Source of the DNA: Lysobacter ciconiae
GTDB lineage: Bacteria > Pseudomonadota > Gammaproteobacteria > Xanthomonadales > Xanthomonadaceae
NCBI RefSeq assembly: GCF_015209725.1
Contig: NZ_CP063656.1
Coordinates: 1,409,001-1,473,000 of the forward strand
Length of the DNA stretch: 64,000 nt
Direction of reading: 5' to 3'
How positions within the stretch are numbered: position 1 is the stretch's first letter; each line of letters begins with the position of its first letter. The position numbers and the translations under genes are program-made. Positions 1 to 8,657 of this stretch are shown here, in pieces. The notes under the pieces are model-generated. The model was not told the origin of the DNA. It saw only the letters and a list, made by a program, of their open reading frames with translations, and searched no databases.

Positions 1-712
1 CCATCGGCCGCTGCCGGTAAGCCTGCGACTGGCCGTCCACGCGCTCGCCGCGGCGGTGCTCGCGATCAGCGTGCAGATGGCGTCGGGCAACCCCTGGCTG
101 GCCATGCTCGCGTTTGTCTCGGCGATGGTCCTGACCAACGTCTGGAACTTCATGGACGGTATCAACGGCCTGGCCGCAAGCCAGGCGTTGCTGGTCGCAA
201 TGGCCTTGGCCTGGGTGTTGGGCGGCTCCTGGGCGCTGCTCGCTGGGGCCCTTGCCGCGGCGTGTGCAGGCTTTCTGCCGTTCAATTTTCCGCGCGCGCG
301 CATCTTCCTCGGCGACGGTGGCAGTGGCGGTATCGGGTTCTCGATCGCGGGGCTGGGAACCGTTGCCGCCATGCCCGACAGCCCCGCCGCGCTCTGGCTC
401 CTCTTGCCGCTGTCCGCGTTCCTGGTGGACGCGGGGCTGACGCTGTCGATGCGTACACTTCAGGGAGAGCGCTGGTGGGAAGCGCATACCCGGCACGCCT
501 ACCAGGTCTGGGCGCGCTCAAAAGGACACACGAGTGTCACATTGCTCTACGCATCATGGACGGCGACGACTGTCGCCGTGATGATCGTGCTCCGCACAAC
601 GCCGGTCTCCCTGGCAGTGGCGCTGTGTGTTGTGACGTATCTGGCCGCATCCGTGGTCTGGTGGAGGCTGGAGCGAATGGAATCGCATACAAAAACAACA
701 GGTGACAAATGA
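1..712 (+). CDS. WecA/WbpL-like polyprenyl-phosphate sugar-1-phosphate transferase, 5' partial
   Basis: The frame is open from base 2 at the left edge, so the true start lies outside the window. The visible part is a polytopic membrane protein of the MraY/WecA family (glycosyltransferase 4), which loads the first sugar phosphate onto undecaprenyl phosphate for O-antigen or capsule synthesis at the inner membrane. Family signatures are clear: NFMDGINGLA for the Asp-rich Mg site, GDGGSGGIGF for the nucleotide loop, and a His-rich loop AHTRHAYQ. It overlaps the next gene by ATGA, so the two are translationally coupled. The pairing with a WbpM-type dehydratase resembles wbpL-wbpM at the end of Pseudomonas and Xanthomonas O-antigen clusters. 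The exact sugar is not deducible. Confidence 0.85.
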   Translation, partial: HRPLPVSLRLAVHALAAAVLAISVQMASGNPWLAMLAFVSAMVLTNVWNFMDGINGLAASQALLVAMALAWVLGGSWALLAGALAAACAGFLPFNFPRARIFLGDGGSGGIGFSIAGLGTVAAMPDSPAALWLLLPLSAFLVDAGLTLSMRTLQGERWWEAHTRHAYQVWARSKGHTSVTLLYASWTATTVAVMIVLRTTPVSLAVALCVVTYLAASVVWWRLERMESHTKTTGDK

Positions 713-2622
713 CTAGATGGCGGGAGCGATGGTCCGGCGCGGTGCCTCGTTCGGCGGTGGTGGTTCACGACCTTGCGATGGTCTGGATCGTGTGGGTGGT
801 TTTGCACCGGGTTCGCTACGGCGTAATGGTGTCGCCGCCCGAGCTGCCGTTGTGGTCTACCGAGATCGCGATGGTGCTGGCCGCGCAGGGACTGGTGTTC
901 TGGCAGGTGGGCCTGTATCGCGGTCTGTGGCGCTTCGCCAGCGTTCCCGATCTGTGGAATATCTTCAAGGCCTGTGCGCTGGGCCTGTTTGCGATAGTCC
1001 TTGGCCTCTTTCTCTACAACCGGCTCGAGCTCGTTTCCCGCACCGTCCTGCTGATGTACCCGTTCGTGCTGATGGGCATGTTGGGGGCGCCGCGCTTGCT
1101 GTATCGCGCGTGGAAGGACAGCAACAGTGATCAGACCGACGCCGCTTCGGTGCGGATCCTGATCCTTGGTGCCGGACGTGCTGGTGATGCCCTCGTGCGC
1201 GACCTTCGTCGCCTCGGCTCCTATCAGCCGGTTGGATTTCTGGACGATGCGCGAAGCCTGCGCGGAAGCAAGGTTCAGGGTATACCGGTTCTCGGAGGCG
1301 TTGACGATGTGGCAGAGATTGCGCGGGAGACCGCGGCACGGCTGCTGGTAATCGCGGTTCCGTCTGCCAGCGCGACCCAGATGCAGCGCATTGTGGCCGC
1401 TTGTGAACGCTCCGGCTTGCCGTTCCGGATGGTCCCGCGGTTACGTGATGCACTGGAGGGCCGCTCCCTTTCGGGCCAACTCAAGGAAGTGGCCATCGAG
1501 GATCTACTCGGACGCCAGCAGGTACTGCCCGACTGGAAAGCGATCCGCAGTTGGCTGGGTGCGCGCTCGGTGCTGGTTACCGGCGCCGGCGGCTCGGTCG
1601 GTTCGGAACTGTGCAGGCAATGCGCGCGCCACGGGGCGCGGCGCATCGCGATGGTGGAGCAGGACGAGTTTGCGCTGATTACGGTCCTGGCCAGTCTGCG
1701 CCGCGACTTCCCGGACCTTGAATACATCCCGGTGCTGGGAGATTGCGGGGATACCGCGGTTATCCGCCACGCGCTCGATGCATCGCAGCCCGAGGCGGTT
1801 TTCCATGCGGCTGCCTACAAGCAGGTGCCCTTGCTGGAGACGCAGCTTCGCGAGGCCGTGCGCAACAACGTGTTGGCGACCGAGACCGTTGCCCGCGCCT
1901 GCCGCGAGGCTGATGTGGGCACCTTCGTGTTGATCTCCACCGACAAGGCGGTCGATCCGGGCAACATTCTAGGCGCCACGAAGCGTCTTGGCGAGATGGT
2001 CTGCCAGTCGCTGGTGGACCCCCGCAGCACGCGGTTCGTGACGGTGCGCTTTGGCAACGTGCTGGATTCGGCCGGCAGTGTGGTACCGCTGTTTCGTGAG
2101 CAGATCCGCCAGGGCGGGCCGGTGACCGTCACCGACCCGGAAGTGACGCGCTACTTCATGACCATTCCGGAAGCCTGCCAGCTGATCCTGCAGGCATCGG
2201 CGATCGGCAGCCAGGAGGCGATCTACACGCTCGACATGGGCGAGCCGGTTCCGATCCGCCTGCTGGCCGAACAGATGATCCGCCTTGCCGGCAAGCAGCC
2301 TGGGCGGGATGTATCAATTGTCTACACCGGCCTGCGAGCGGGCGAGAAGTTGCACGAGACCCTGTTCCACGCCGACGAGCGCTACCGCGCGACGGCTCAC
2401 CCGAAGATTCTCCAGGCAGAGCCGCGCGCCGTGGTCGTCAGTGAGATCCACCAGGCGCTAGAGCGTCTGCGTGAGGCCGCAGGCCGCTACGACCTGGCCA
2501 CCCTGGACCTCGTGCTGCGGCGTACGGTGCCCGAATTCCAGCCGATCGGATCGCATGCCGCGCCGACCGCAGCTCCCACCACGGTGGTGGCGTTCCCCTC
2601 CCACGCTTCAAGGAAGAATTGA
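709..2622 (+). CDS. WbpM/CapD-type membrane nucleoside-diphosphate-sugar 4,6-dehydratase/epimerase
   Basis: 637 aa. The N-terminal ~130 residues form several membrane segments. A first Rossmann-like domain follows (ILGAGRAGDALV), then the catalytic SDR domain beginning at VTGAGGSVGSELCRQ. STDKA and NILGATKRLGE mark the substrate pocket. The SDR Tyr is not in the usual YxxxK setting, as in the FlaA1/WbpM subgroup that uses a modified catalytic site. Members convert UDP-GlcNAc to 4-keto-6-deoxy sugars (QuiNAc, FucNAc precursors). Full length for the WbpM class (~665 aa). It starts at ATG 709, overlapping the upstream transferase, and ends abutting galU. Confidence 0.88.
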   Translation: MTRWRERWSGAVPRSAVVVHDLAMVWIVWVVLHRVRYGVMVSPPELPLWSTEIAMVLAAQGLVFWQVGLYRGLWRFASVPDLWNIFKACALGLFAIVLGLFLYNRLELVSRTVLLMYPFVLMGMLGAPRLLYRAWKDSNSDQTDAASVRILILGAGRAGDALVRDLRRLGSYQPVGFLDDARSLRGSKVQGIPVLGGVDDVAEIARETAARLLVIAVPSASATQMQRIVAACERSGLPFRMVPRLRDALEGRSLSGQLKEVAIEDLLGRQQVLPDWKAIRSWLGARSVLVTGAGGSVGSELCRQCARHGARRIAMVEQDEFALITVLASLRRDFPDLEYIPVLGDCGDTAVIRHALDASQPEAVFHAAAYKQVPLLETQLREAVRNNVLATETVARACREADVGTFVLISTDKAVDPGNILGATKRLGEMVCQSLVDPRSTRFVTVRFGNVLDSAGSVVPLFREQIRQGGPVTVTDPEVTRYFMTIPEACQLILQASAIGSQEAIYTLDMGEPVPIRLLAEQMIRLAGKQPGRDVSIVYTGLRAGEKLHETLFHADERYRATAHPKILQAEPRAVVVSEIHQALERLREAAGRYDLATLDLVLRRTVPEFQPIGSHAAPTAAPTTVVAFPSHASRKN

Positions 2623-3521
2623 TGTCCCAACGTATACGCAAGGCGGTATTCCCGGTCGCAGGGCTGGGCACCCGTTTCCTTCCCGCCACCAAGACCGTGC
2701 CCAAGGAGATGTTGCCGATCATCGACCGGCCGCTCATTCAGTACGCCGTCGATGAGGCGATCGAGGCCGGTTGCGACACGCTGGTGTTCGTGACCAACCG
2801 CTACAAGCACGCCGTCGCCGACTACTTCGACAAGGCCTACGAGCTGGAAGACAAGTTGCAAGCGGCGGGGAAACTCGAGCAACTGGAGCTGGTGCGCAAC
2901 CCGCTTCCGCCGGGCGTGCGGGCCGTGTTCGTGACCCAGACCGAGGCGCTCGGCCTTGGTCACGCGGTTCTCTGCGCCAAGCCGGTGATCGGCAATGAAC
3001 CGTTCGCGGTCATCCTCCCCGACGACCTGATCTGGAACCGGGGCGCAGGTGCCTTGAAGCAGATGGCCGACGCCGCCGAAGCGAGCGGCGCCAGCGTCAT
3101 CGCGGTGCAGGATGTGGAGCGGGAGAACACCGGCAGTTACGGCATCGTCGCCACGGACGAATTCAGGGGCCGGCAGGGGCGCATCCGCGCCATTGTCGAA
3201 AAGCCCAGTCCCGCCGATGCTCCCAGCACCCTGGCCGTGGTCGGACGCTACGTGCTCAGTCCACGCATTTTTGGCTTGCTGGAAGGCACCACTCCGGGGT
3301 CGGGCGGCGAGATACAGCTCACCGACGCCATCGCCGCGCTGCTGGTGGAGGAGGCGGTTGACGCCTACCGGTTCCAGGGAACGCGTTTCGACTGCGGGAC
3401 GCACCTTGGATTGATCGGCGCCACCATCCGTTACGCGCTCGACCACGAGAAGCTCAGCGAGGCCGCGCAGGGAATGATGCGCGACGCACTGAATGAGATG
3501 GGTGTGCGCGAACTGGAGTAG
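2622..3521 (+). CDS. galU: UTP-glucose-1-phosphate uridylyltransferase GalU
   Basis: 299 aa. It makes UDP-glucose for LPS core, capsule and other polysaccharides. The N-terminus VFPVAGLGTRFLPATKTVPKE carries the nucleotide-binding GxGTRxxPxTK signature, and VEKP, LTDAI and the C-terminal FDCGTHLG match bacterial GalU. The ATG at 2622 overlaps the preceding TGA (TGATG); an in-frame TTG three bases earlier is less likely. It is the third gene of a coupled polysaccharide operon, and the last, because a thiolase operon converges on it. Confidence 0.93.
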   Translation: MSQRIRKAVFPVAGLGTRFLPATKTVPKEMLPIIDRPLIQYAVDEAIEAGCDTLVFVTNRYKHAVADYFDKAYELEDKLQAAGKLEQLELVRNPLPPGVRAVFVTQTEALGLGHAVLCAKPVIGNEPFAVILPDDLIWNRGAGALKQMADAAEASGASVIAVQDVERENTGSYGIVATDEFRGRQGRIRAIVEKPSPADAPSTLAVVGRYVLSPRIFGLLEGTTPGSGGEIQLTDAIAALLVEEAVDAYRFQGTRFDCGTHLGLIGATIRYALDHEKLSEAAQGMMRDALNEMGVRELE

Positions 3522-3593
3522 GGCGTCCGAAATTGGCATAGAGCGCCGGGATCGTCCGCTGGACAAGCCGCGCAAGCCAGGGTTCGAACGGAT

Positions 3594-3633
3594 AAAAACG
3601 AAGGGAGCCGTGCATTTTCGCCCGGCTCCCTTC
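3594..3633 (-). terminator. rho-independent terminator of the fadN-fadA operon
   Basis: An 11-bp perfect stem (GAAGGGAGCCG / CGGCTCCCTTC, 3600-3610 and 3623-3633) with a 12-base loop. Read on the minus strand it is followed by GTTTTTA, so it terminates the leftward fadA transcript. It may also stop readthrough from galU, but the plus-strand U-tract is poor. Confidence 0.8.
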
Positions 3634-3673
3634 GCTTGTTCCAGTGCAAAGGTTTTTCTTGCGGCGCTTCTGC

Positions 3674-4876
3674 TTACAGCGCTTCGAAGATGCCCGCAGC
3701 ACCCATGCCGGTACCAATGCACATCGTCACCAGGCCGTACTTCTGCTGGCGGCGGCGCATCCCGTGCAGGATCGTCGCGGTGCGGACCGCTCCGGTCGCG
3801 CCCAGCGGATGACCCAGCGCGATCGCTCCGCCCAGTGGATTGACCTTGGCCGGATCCAGCTCGCTGTCGCGGATCACTGCCAGCGCCTGCGCCGCAAACG
3901 CCTCGTTCAATTCGATCCAGTCGATCTGGTCCTTGGTCAGGCCGGCCTGCTTGAGCGCCTTGGGAATCGCGGCGATCGGGCCGATGCCCATCACCTCCGG
4001 CCGCACTCCGGCAACGGAGAAGCTGACGAAACGGGCCAGCGGCGTCAGGCCGTAATCCTTGATGGCCTGGGCCGAGGCGAGCAGGATCGCGCCGGCGCCG
4101 TCGGACATCTGCGAGCTGTTGCCCGCGGTTACCGTGCCGCCGAACTGTCCGTTGCGGAAAACGGGCCGCAACTTGGCCAGGCCTTCGATTGTGGAGCCCA
4201 CTCGCGGGCCCTCATCGGTGTCAACCAGCGTGCGCTTCTCGCGGATGCTGTCGCGCTCAAGGTCGGGCAGCTGCGAGATGACCTCCAGCGGGCTGATCTC
4301 GTCGCGGAACTCACCGGCTTGGATCGCCGCCAGCGCCTTCAGATGGGACTCCAGCGCGAACGCGTCCTGGTCCTCGCGGCTGACCTTCCACTCTTCGGCG
4401 ACCTTCTCGGCGGTGATGCCCATGCCGTACGCGATGTTGACGTGGTCGTCCTTGAACACGTTGGGCGAGAGCGCGACCTTGTTGCCCATCATCGGCACCA
4501 TCGTCATCGACTCGGTGCCGCCGGCGAGCATCAGGTCGGCGTTGCCCAGACGGATCTGGTCGGCCGCCAGCGCCACCGCCTGCAGGCCGGAGGAGCAGAA
4601 GCGGTTGATGGTCTGGGCGGCAACGGTCTCGGGCAGGCCTGCCAGCAGCACGCCGATGCGTGCCACGTTCATTCCCTGCTCGCCCTCGGGCATCGCGCAG
4701 CCGATGATCGCGTCATCGATGCGGTTCACGTCGATTCCCGGTGCCTGGGCAATGACGGCCTTGAGCACGTGGGCGAGCATGTCGTCGGGTCGGGTATTGC
4801 GGAACGCGCCGCGGGCCTTGGCAACCGGCGTGCGGGTGGCGGCGACGATGTAGGCGTCTTGTACTTGCTTGGTCAT
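3674..4876 (-). CDS. fadA: acetyl-CoA C-acyltransferase (3-ketoacyl-CoA thiolase) FadA
   Basis: 400 aa. It performs thiolytic cleavage of 3-ketoacyl-CoA in the last step of beta-oxidation. Nucleophile Cys94 lies in NRFCSSGLQA. The catalytic His is in ALGHPLGATGA and the second Cys in CIGTGMG. I place the start at ATG 4876 (MTKQVQDAYIVAATRTP), because the frame upstream has no thiolase homology and would overrun the neighbour. It lies 20 bases downstream of the HAD/ECH fusion gene on the same strand, as alpha and beta subunits of the oxidation complex usually do. Confidence 0.93.
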   Translation of the reverse strand: MTKQVQDAYIVAATRTPVAKARGAFRNTRPDDMLAHVLKAVIAQAPGIDVNRIDDAIIGCAMPEGEQGMNVARIGVLLAGLPETVAAQTINRFCSSGLQAVALAADQIRLGNADLMLAGGTESMTMVPMMGNKVALSPNVFKDDHVNIAYGMGITAEKVAEEWKVSREDQDAFALESHLKALAAIQAGEFRDEISPLEVISQLPDLERDSIREKRTLVDTDEGPRVGSTIEGLAKLRPVFRNGQFGGTVTAGNSSQMSDGAGAILLASAQAIKDYGLTPLARFVSFSVAGVRPEVMGIGPIAAIPKALKQAGLTKDQIDWIELNEAFAAQALAVIRDSELDPAKVNPLGGAIALGHPLGATGAVRTATILHGMRRRQQKYGLVTMCIGTGMGAAGIFEAL

Positions 4877-4896
4877 GGTGTTGTCCTCGTCGTCAC

Positions 4897-7272
4897 TCAG
4901 TTGCGCAGGGGTTTGCCGGTCTTGAGCATGTGGGCCACGCGGGCCTGGGTCTTGGGCATCTGCGCCAGCTCGACAAAATGTTCGCGTTCCAGCTTCAGCA
5001 GCCACTCCTCGTCGACCAGCGAACCGCGGTCGACTTCGCCGCCGCACATAACGGTCGCGATGCGGCTGGCGATCTCGTAATCGTGTTCAGAGATGAACCG
5101 GCCCTCGAGCATGTTCACCAGCAGCATCTTGAAGGTCGCTATGCCGACGTCTCCTGCCACCTGGATCCGGCGAGCAGGCAGGGGTGGGCGGTAGCCGGAT
5201 TCCGCCAGCGCGCGGGCCTGGGCCTTGGCGACGTGGAGCAGTTCGAAGGCATTGAAAACGACCACGTCGTCTTCCCGCGCCAGCTGCAGTGATTTGGCCT
5301 CCATGGCCGAGGTCGCGACCTTGGCCATGGCGATGGTCTCGAACACGTTCTTCAGCTCGGCGAAGACATCGCCGTTGGGCCCGGCCGCATCGGATGCGCG
5401 CACCGCGAGCTCCTTCAGTCCGCCTCCGGCGGGCAGCAGACCGACGCCTGCCTCCACCAGCCCGACATAGCTCTCCAGCCCGAACACGGTGCGTGCAGCG
5501 TGCATCTGGAACTCAGCGCCGCCGCCCAGCGCCAGACCGCGCACGGCGGCGACCACCGGCACCAGCGAGTACTTGATCCGCTGGCTGGTGCGCTGGAAGT
5601 TGGCGACCATCGACTCGAAGCCCTTGATGTCGTTGGCCTGCAGCAATCCCAGCGCTCCTGAGAGGTCCGCGCCGGCAGAGAAGGGCTCCTTGGCCTGCCA
5701 GATGACCAGCCCCGAGAACTCCTTCTCGGCGCGGGAAATCGCTTCCTGCAGGCCATCGAGCACCTGGTCGGAGACGGTATTCATCTTGGTCTTGAAGCCG
5801 ACCACGGCGATGTCGTCGCCTTCATCGGCCCACATGCGCACGCCGTCGTTCTCGAACACGGTGCGCCCCTGCGAGGGCTTCTCGCCCAGCAGCGCGTCCG
5901 GGAACCGCTGCCGCGCATACACCGGGTTGGACGAGCGCGGCACGATCGCGTCTCGGCCGGGGCTGTAGCTGCCATCGGCGACGTGGACGCCCTCGCGGCC
6001 GTCAAAGACCCAGTCGGGCAGGGTGGCCGTGCTCATCGCATTGCCGGCCACGATGTCCTCGGCGATCCAGTCGGCCACCTGCTTCCAGCCCGCTGCCTGC
6101 CAGCTCTCGAACGGACCGACCGACCAGCCATAACCCCAGCGCATCGCGAGATCCACGTCGCGCGCGGTCTGCGCGATGTCCTTGAGGTGGAACGCGCTGT
6201 AGTGGAAGGTGTCGCGGAAACACGCCCAGAGGAATCTGGCCTGCGGGTGCTCGCTCGCGCGCAGGGCGGCGAACTTCGTCGCCGGATCGCGTTCCTTGAG
6301 CAGTGCGGCGACCTCAGGATCCAAGTCCGGAGCGGAGGGACGGTAGTCCTGCGTTTCCAGGTCGAGCACCAGGATGTCCTTGCCCTTGCGGGTGTAGAAC
6401 CCGGTGCCGGTCTTGGCACCCAGAGCGCCCTTCTCCACCAGCGCCGCGAGCCATTTCGGCGCCTTGAAGTACTTGTGCCAAGGGTCATCGGGCAGGGTGT
6501 CGGCCATCGTCTTGATGACGTGCATCATGGTGTCCAGCCCGACCACATCGGCCGTGCGGTAGGTCGCCGACTTGGGGCGCCCGATGGCGGGACCGGTCAG
6601 CGCATCCACCGTGTCGAAGCCAAGCCCGAGCTGCTCGGTGTGGTGCATCGCCGTCAGCATCGAGAACACGCCGACGCGGTTGCCGATGAAGTTCGGCGTG
6701 TCCTTGGCGATCACCACGCCCTTGCCCAGGGTGGTGGTCAGGAAGGTTTCCAGCGACTCGAGCACGCCTGCGTCGGTCGTGCGGGCCGGAATCAGTTCCG
6801 CCAGGTGCATGTAGCGCGGCGGATTGAAGAAATGCACACCGCAGAAACGGTGACGCAACTGCTCGGGCAATACTTCTGCCAGCTTGCTGATGCCCAGACC
6901 GGACGTGTTGCTGGCCAGTACGGCGTGATCCGCGACGTGGGGTGCGATCTTGCGATACAGGTCCTGCTTCCAGTCCATGCGCTCGGCGATCGCTTCGATG
7001 ATCAGGTCGCAGTCGGCGAGCTGCTCCAGGCCGGTCTCGTAATTGGCCGCAGTGATACGGCCGGCGAGACGCTTGTCCGCCAGCGGAGCGGGGCTGAGCT
7101 TGGCGAGGTTGGCGATCGCCTTGTCCACGATGCCGTTGGGGTTTCCTTCCTTGGCCGGCAAGTCGAACAGCACCGTGTCGACGCCGGCATTGGTCAGGTG
7201 CGCAGCAATCTGAGCGCCCATGACGCCTGCGCCCAGAACGGCCGCACGCCGGACAAGTAGTTTATTAGACAT
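4897..7272 (-). CDS. fadN: FadN-type 3-hydroxyacyl-CoA dehydrogenase/enoyl-CoA hydratase fusion
   Basis: 791 aa. The NAD-binding domain is N-terminal (VLGAGVMGAQIAAHL, residues ~11-25), with the dehydrogenase motifs ASNTSGLGI and CGVHFFNPP. The crotonase fold is C-terminal (from ~residue 480; PFSAGADL, ALGGGAEF). This is the reverse of E. coli FadB/FadJ and matches Bacillus FadN (YusL) in order and length (789 aa). It catalyses hydration and then oxidation of enoyl-CoA. ATG at 7272. It is followed closely by fadA and preceded 39 bases upstream by a TetR regulator, so a regulator-fadN-fadA operon is likely. Confidence 0.9.
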   Translation of the reverse strand: MSNKLLVRRAAVLGAGVMGAQIAAHLTNAGVDTVLFDLPAKEGNPNGIVDKAIANLAKLSPAPLADKRLAGRITAANYETGLEQLADCDLIIEAIAERMDWKQDLYRKIAPHVADHAVLASNTSGLGISKLAEVLPEQLRHRFCGVHFFNPPRYMHLAELIPARTTDAGVLESLETFLTTTLGKGVVIAKDTPNFIGNRVGVFSMLTAMHHTEQLGLGFDTVDALTGPAIGRPKSATYRTADVVGLDTMMHVIKTMADTLPDDPWHKYFKAPKWLAALVEKGALGAKTGTGFYTRKGKDILVLDLETQDYRPSAPDLDPEVAALLKERDPATKFAALRASEHPQARFLWACFRDTFHYSAFHLKDIAQTARDVDLAMRWGYGWSVGPFESWQAAGWKQVADWIAEDIVAGNAMSTATLPDWVFDGREGVHVADGSYSPGRDAIVPRSSNPVYARQRFPDALLGEKPSQGRTVFENDGVRMWADEGDDIAVVGFKTKMNTVSDQVLDGLQEAISRAEKEFSGLVIWQAKEPFSAGADLSGALGLLQANDIKGFESMVANFQRTSQRIKYSLVPVVAAVRGLALGGGAEFQMHAARTVFGLESYVGLVEAGVGLLPAGGGLKELAVRASDAAGPNGDVFAELKNVFETIAMAKVATSAMEAKSLQLAREDDVVVFNAFELLHVAKAQARALAESGYRPPLPARRIQVAGDVGIATFKMLLVNMLEGRFISEHDYEIASRIATVMCGGEVDRGSLVDEEWLLKLEREHFVELAQMPKTQARVAHMLKTGKPLRN

Positions 7273-7311
7273 TACTTGTAACTCCTTGATTGGATTGTCT
7301 TATGTCAACTA

Positions 7312-7932
7312 TCAGTTCTTGAATCCGGCCGCGGCGAAGCGGATGAGTTCGCGCGCCGCCCGTTCCGCATGCGCCTTTTCCTGCACCCCGCCGGGGCGCT
7401 TGATCAGGCCGAAATCAGCCATCGCGTAGGTCAATGCGCCGGCGAGGAAGTCCAGACGCCAGTACAGCTCCTCCTTGCTCAGGCCCGGCAGGCAGTCACC
7501 GATGGCACGCGCAAAATCGCGCAGCACGTGCCCGTAGCGTTCGGAAAGGAACGTGCGCAGGCCATCGTTCTTTTCCGCGTAGGCGCGGGCGATGACGCGC
7601 ACGAAAGCGGCGCCGCCCTGGCGATGCAGCGCGACCGCGAGCGCCGGCTCGATAAAGGCGGCAAGGATCGGCTCCAGATCGCCAGGATGCTGGTCCAGGG
7701 CGGCTTTCAGCGCCGCCAGGCGCTGCGCGCTCATCTCGTCCATGCGTCGCCGGAACACCTCGTTGACGAGGTTTTCCTTGCTGCCGAAGTGGTAGTTCAC
7801 CGCCGCGATGTTGACGTCGGCGCGCCCGGTGACCTGGCGCAGCGATGTGCCCGAAAAGCCGTGCTGGGCGAACAGCTCCTCCGCCGCAGTCAGGATGCGG
7901 TCCTTGGTGGAGAACTGGGTGTTGGTAGACAT
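7312..7932 (-). CDS. TetR/AcrR-family regulator, PsrA-like, of fatty-acid oxidation
   Basis: 206 aa. The N-terminal helix-turn-helix is classic: ILTAAEELFAQHGFSGTSL, then VNIAAVNYHFGSKENL. The recognition region closely resembles Pseudomonas PsrA, which represses fadBA and is released by long-chain fatty acids. Start at ATG 7932; 17 extra upstream codons are open but carry no HTH. It sits upstream of fadN and fadA on the same strand, and a perfect CAAAC-N4-GTTTG palindrome lies 49 bases upstream. The PsrA assignment rests on family similarity plus this operator. Confidence 0.85.
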   Translation of the reverse strand: MSTNTQFSTKDRILTAAEELFAQHGFSGTSLRQVTGRADVNIAAVNYHFGSKENLVNEVFRRRMDEMSAQRLAALKAALDQHPGDLEPILAAFIEPALAVALHRQGGAAFVRVIARAYAEKNDGLRTFLSERYGHVLRDFARAIGDCLPGLSKEELYWRLDFLAGALTYAMADFGLIKRPGGVQEKAHAERAARELIRFAAAGFKN

Positions 7933-7980
7933 GGCGGCATCCTGAACCAGCGCGACCAGCACGGTTGCGCAAAGATGAAT

Positions 7981-7994
7981 CAAACGCTTGTTTG
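7981..7994. promoter_or_regulatory. PsrA-type operator palindrome
   Basis: CAAACGCTTGTTTG: 5-bp arms CAAAC/GTTTG with a 4-base spacer. This matches the published PsrA consensus (G/C)AAAC-N2-4-GTTT(G/C). It lies 49-62 bases upstream of the TetR gene that heads the fadN-fadA operon, where an autoregulatory site is expected. Confidence 0.7.
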
Positions 7995-8090
7995 GATGCT
8001 AGGCGCCAGGGCCGCTGCCGTCAAATTCAACCCAGATGCGTGCATTGCGCACGCGGATTTCCGGTAGAATCCGTGGCAGCCATTACGGCC

Positions 8091-8115
8091 AAACCCGCGT
8101 CAGTACGCGGGTTTT
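8091..8115 (+). terminator. strong hairpin with short T run in the ndk leader
   Basis: Perfect 10-bp arms AAACCCGCGT / ACGCGGGTTT (8091-8100, 8105-8114) around a CAGT loop, followed by TTCC. No annotated gene ends here: the TetR gene diverges to the left and ndk starts 65 bases downstream. It is either an attenuator in the ndk leader or the end of a short untranslated RNA starting after the -10-like TAGAAT at 8065-8070. Confidence 0.5.
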
Positions 8116-8179
8116 CCTGTTATCCTTTGGCGCGTATCCCTGACATACGGGGTGCCGCCCGCCCAACCGGAGATTTTCC

Positions 8180-8605
8180 ATGGCGCTGGAGCGTACCCTT
8201 TCCATCATCAAGCCCGACGCAGTTGCCAAGAATGTGATCGGAGAGATCTACAGCCGTTTCGAAAAGGCGGGCCTGAAGGTCGTCGCCTCGAAGATGAAGC
8301 AACTTTCGAAGGACGAGGCCGAAGGCTTCTACGCAGTCCACCGCGAACGTCCGTTTTTTGCTGCGCTGGTCGAGTTCATGAGCTCCGGGCCGGTGATGAT
8401 CCAGGCGCTGGAAGGCGAGGGCGCTGTCCTCAAGCACCGCGACCTGATGGGCGCCACCAACCCGAAGGACGCCGCACCGGGCACCATCCGTGCCGACTTC
8501 GCCGACAGCATCGACGCCAATGCGGTGCACGGATCGGACAGCCTGGAGAACGCCGCGATCGAGATCGCCTATTTCTTCCCGGCCACCGACGTCTACTCGC
8601 GCTGA
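8180..8605 (+). CDS. ndk: nucleoside diphosphate kinase
   Basis: 141 aa, normal family length. It phosphorylates NDPs to NTPs through a phospho-His intermediate. Catalytic His117 lies in NAVHGSDS. The N-terminus ERTLSIIKPDAVAKN and the nucleotide-site residues ERPFF and GATNP are conserved. ATG at 8180. Followed by rlmN, an arrangement shared with many gammaproteobacteria. Confidence 0.96.
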   Translation: MALERTLSIIKPDAVAKNVIGEIYSRFEKAGLKVVASKMKQLSKDEAEGFYAVHRERPFFAALVEFMSSGPVMIQALEGEGAVLKHRDLMGATNPKDAAPGTIRADFADSIDANAVHGSDSLENAAIEIAYFFPATDVYSR

Positions 8606-8657
8606 CCATCCACTCCCGGCCGCCGGGAACGCAACACGCAATCGCAGTACCCATGCC

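Noticed and set aside
3570..3600. tRNA T-arm-like GGTTCGAAC
   Set aside because: No acceptor, D or anticodon stems can be folded around it; it lies in the galU-fadA intergenic terminator region.
3644..5080. 478-codon plus-strand frame opposite fadA
   Set aside because: Thiolase on the other strand has all catalytic residues; this is its shadow.
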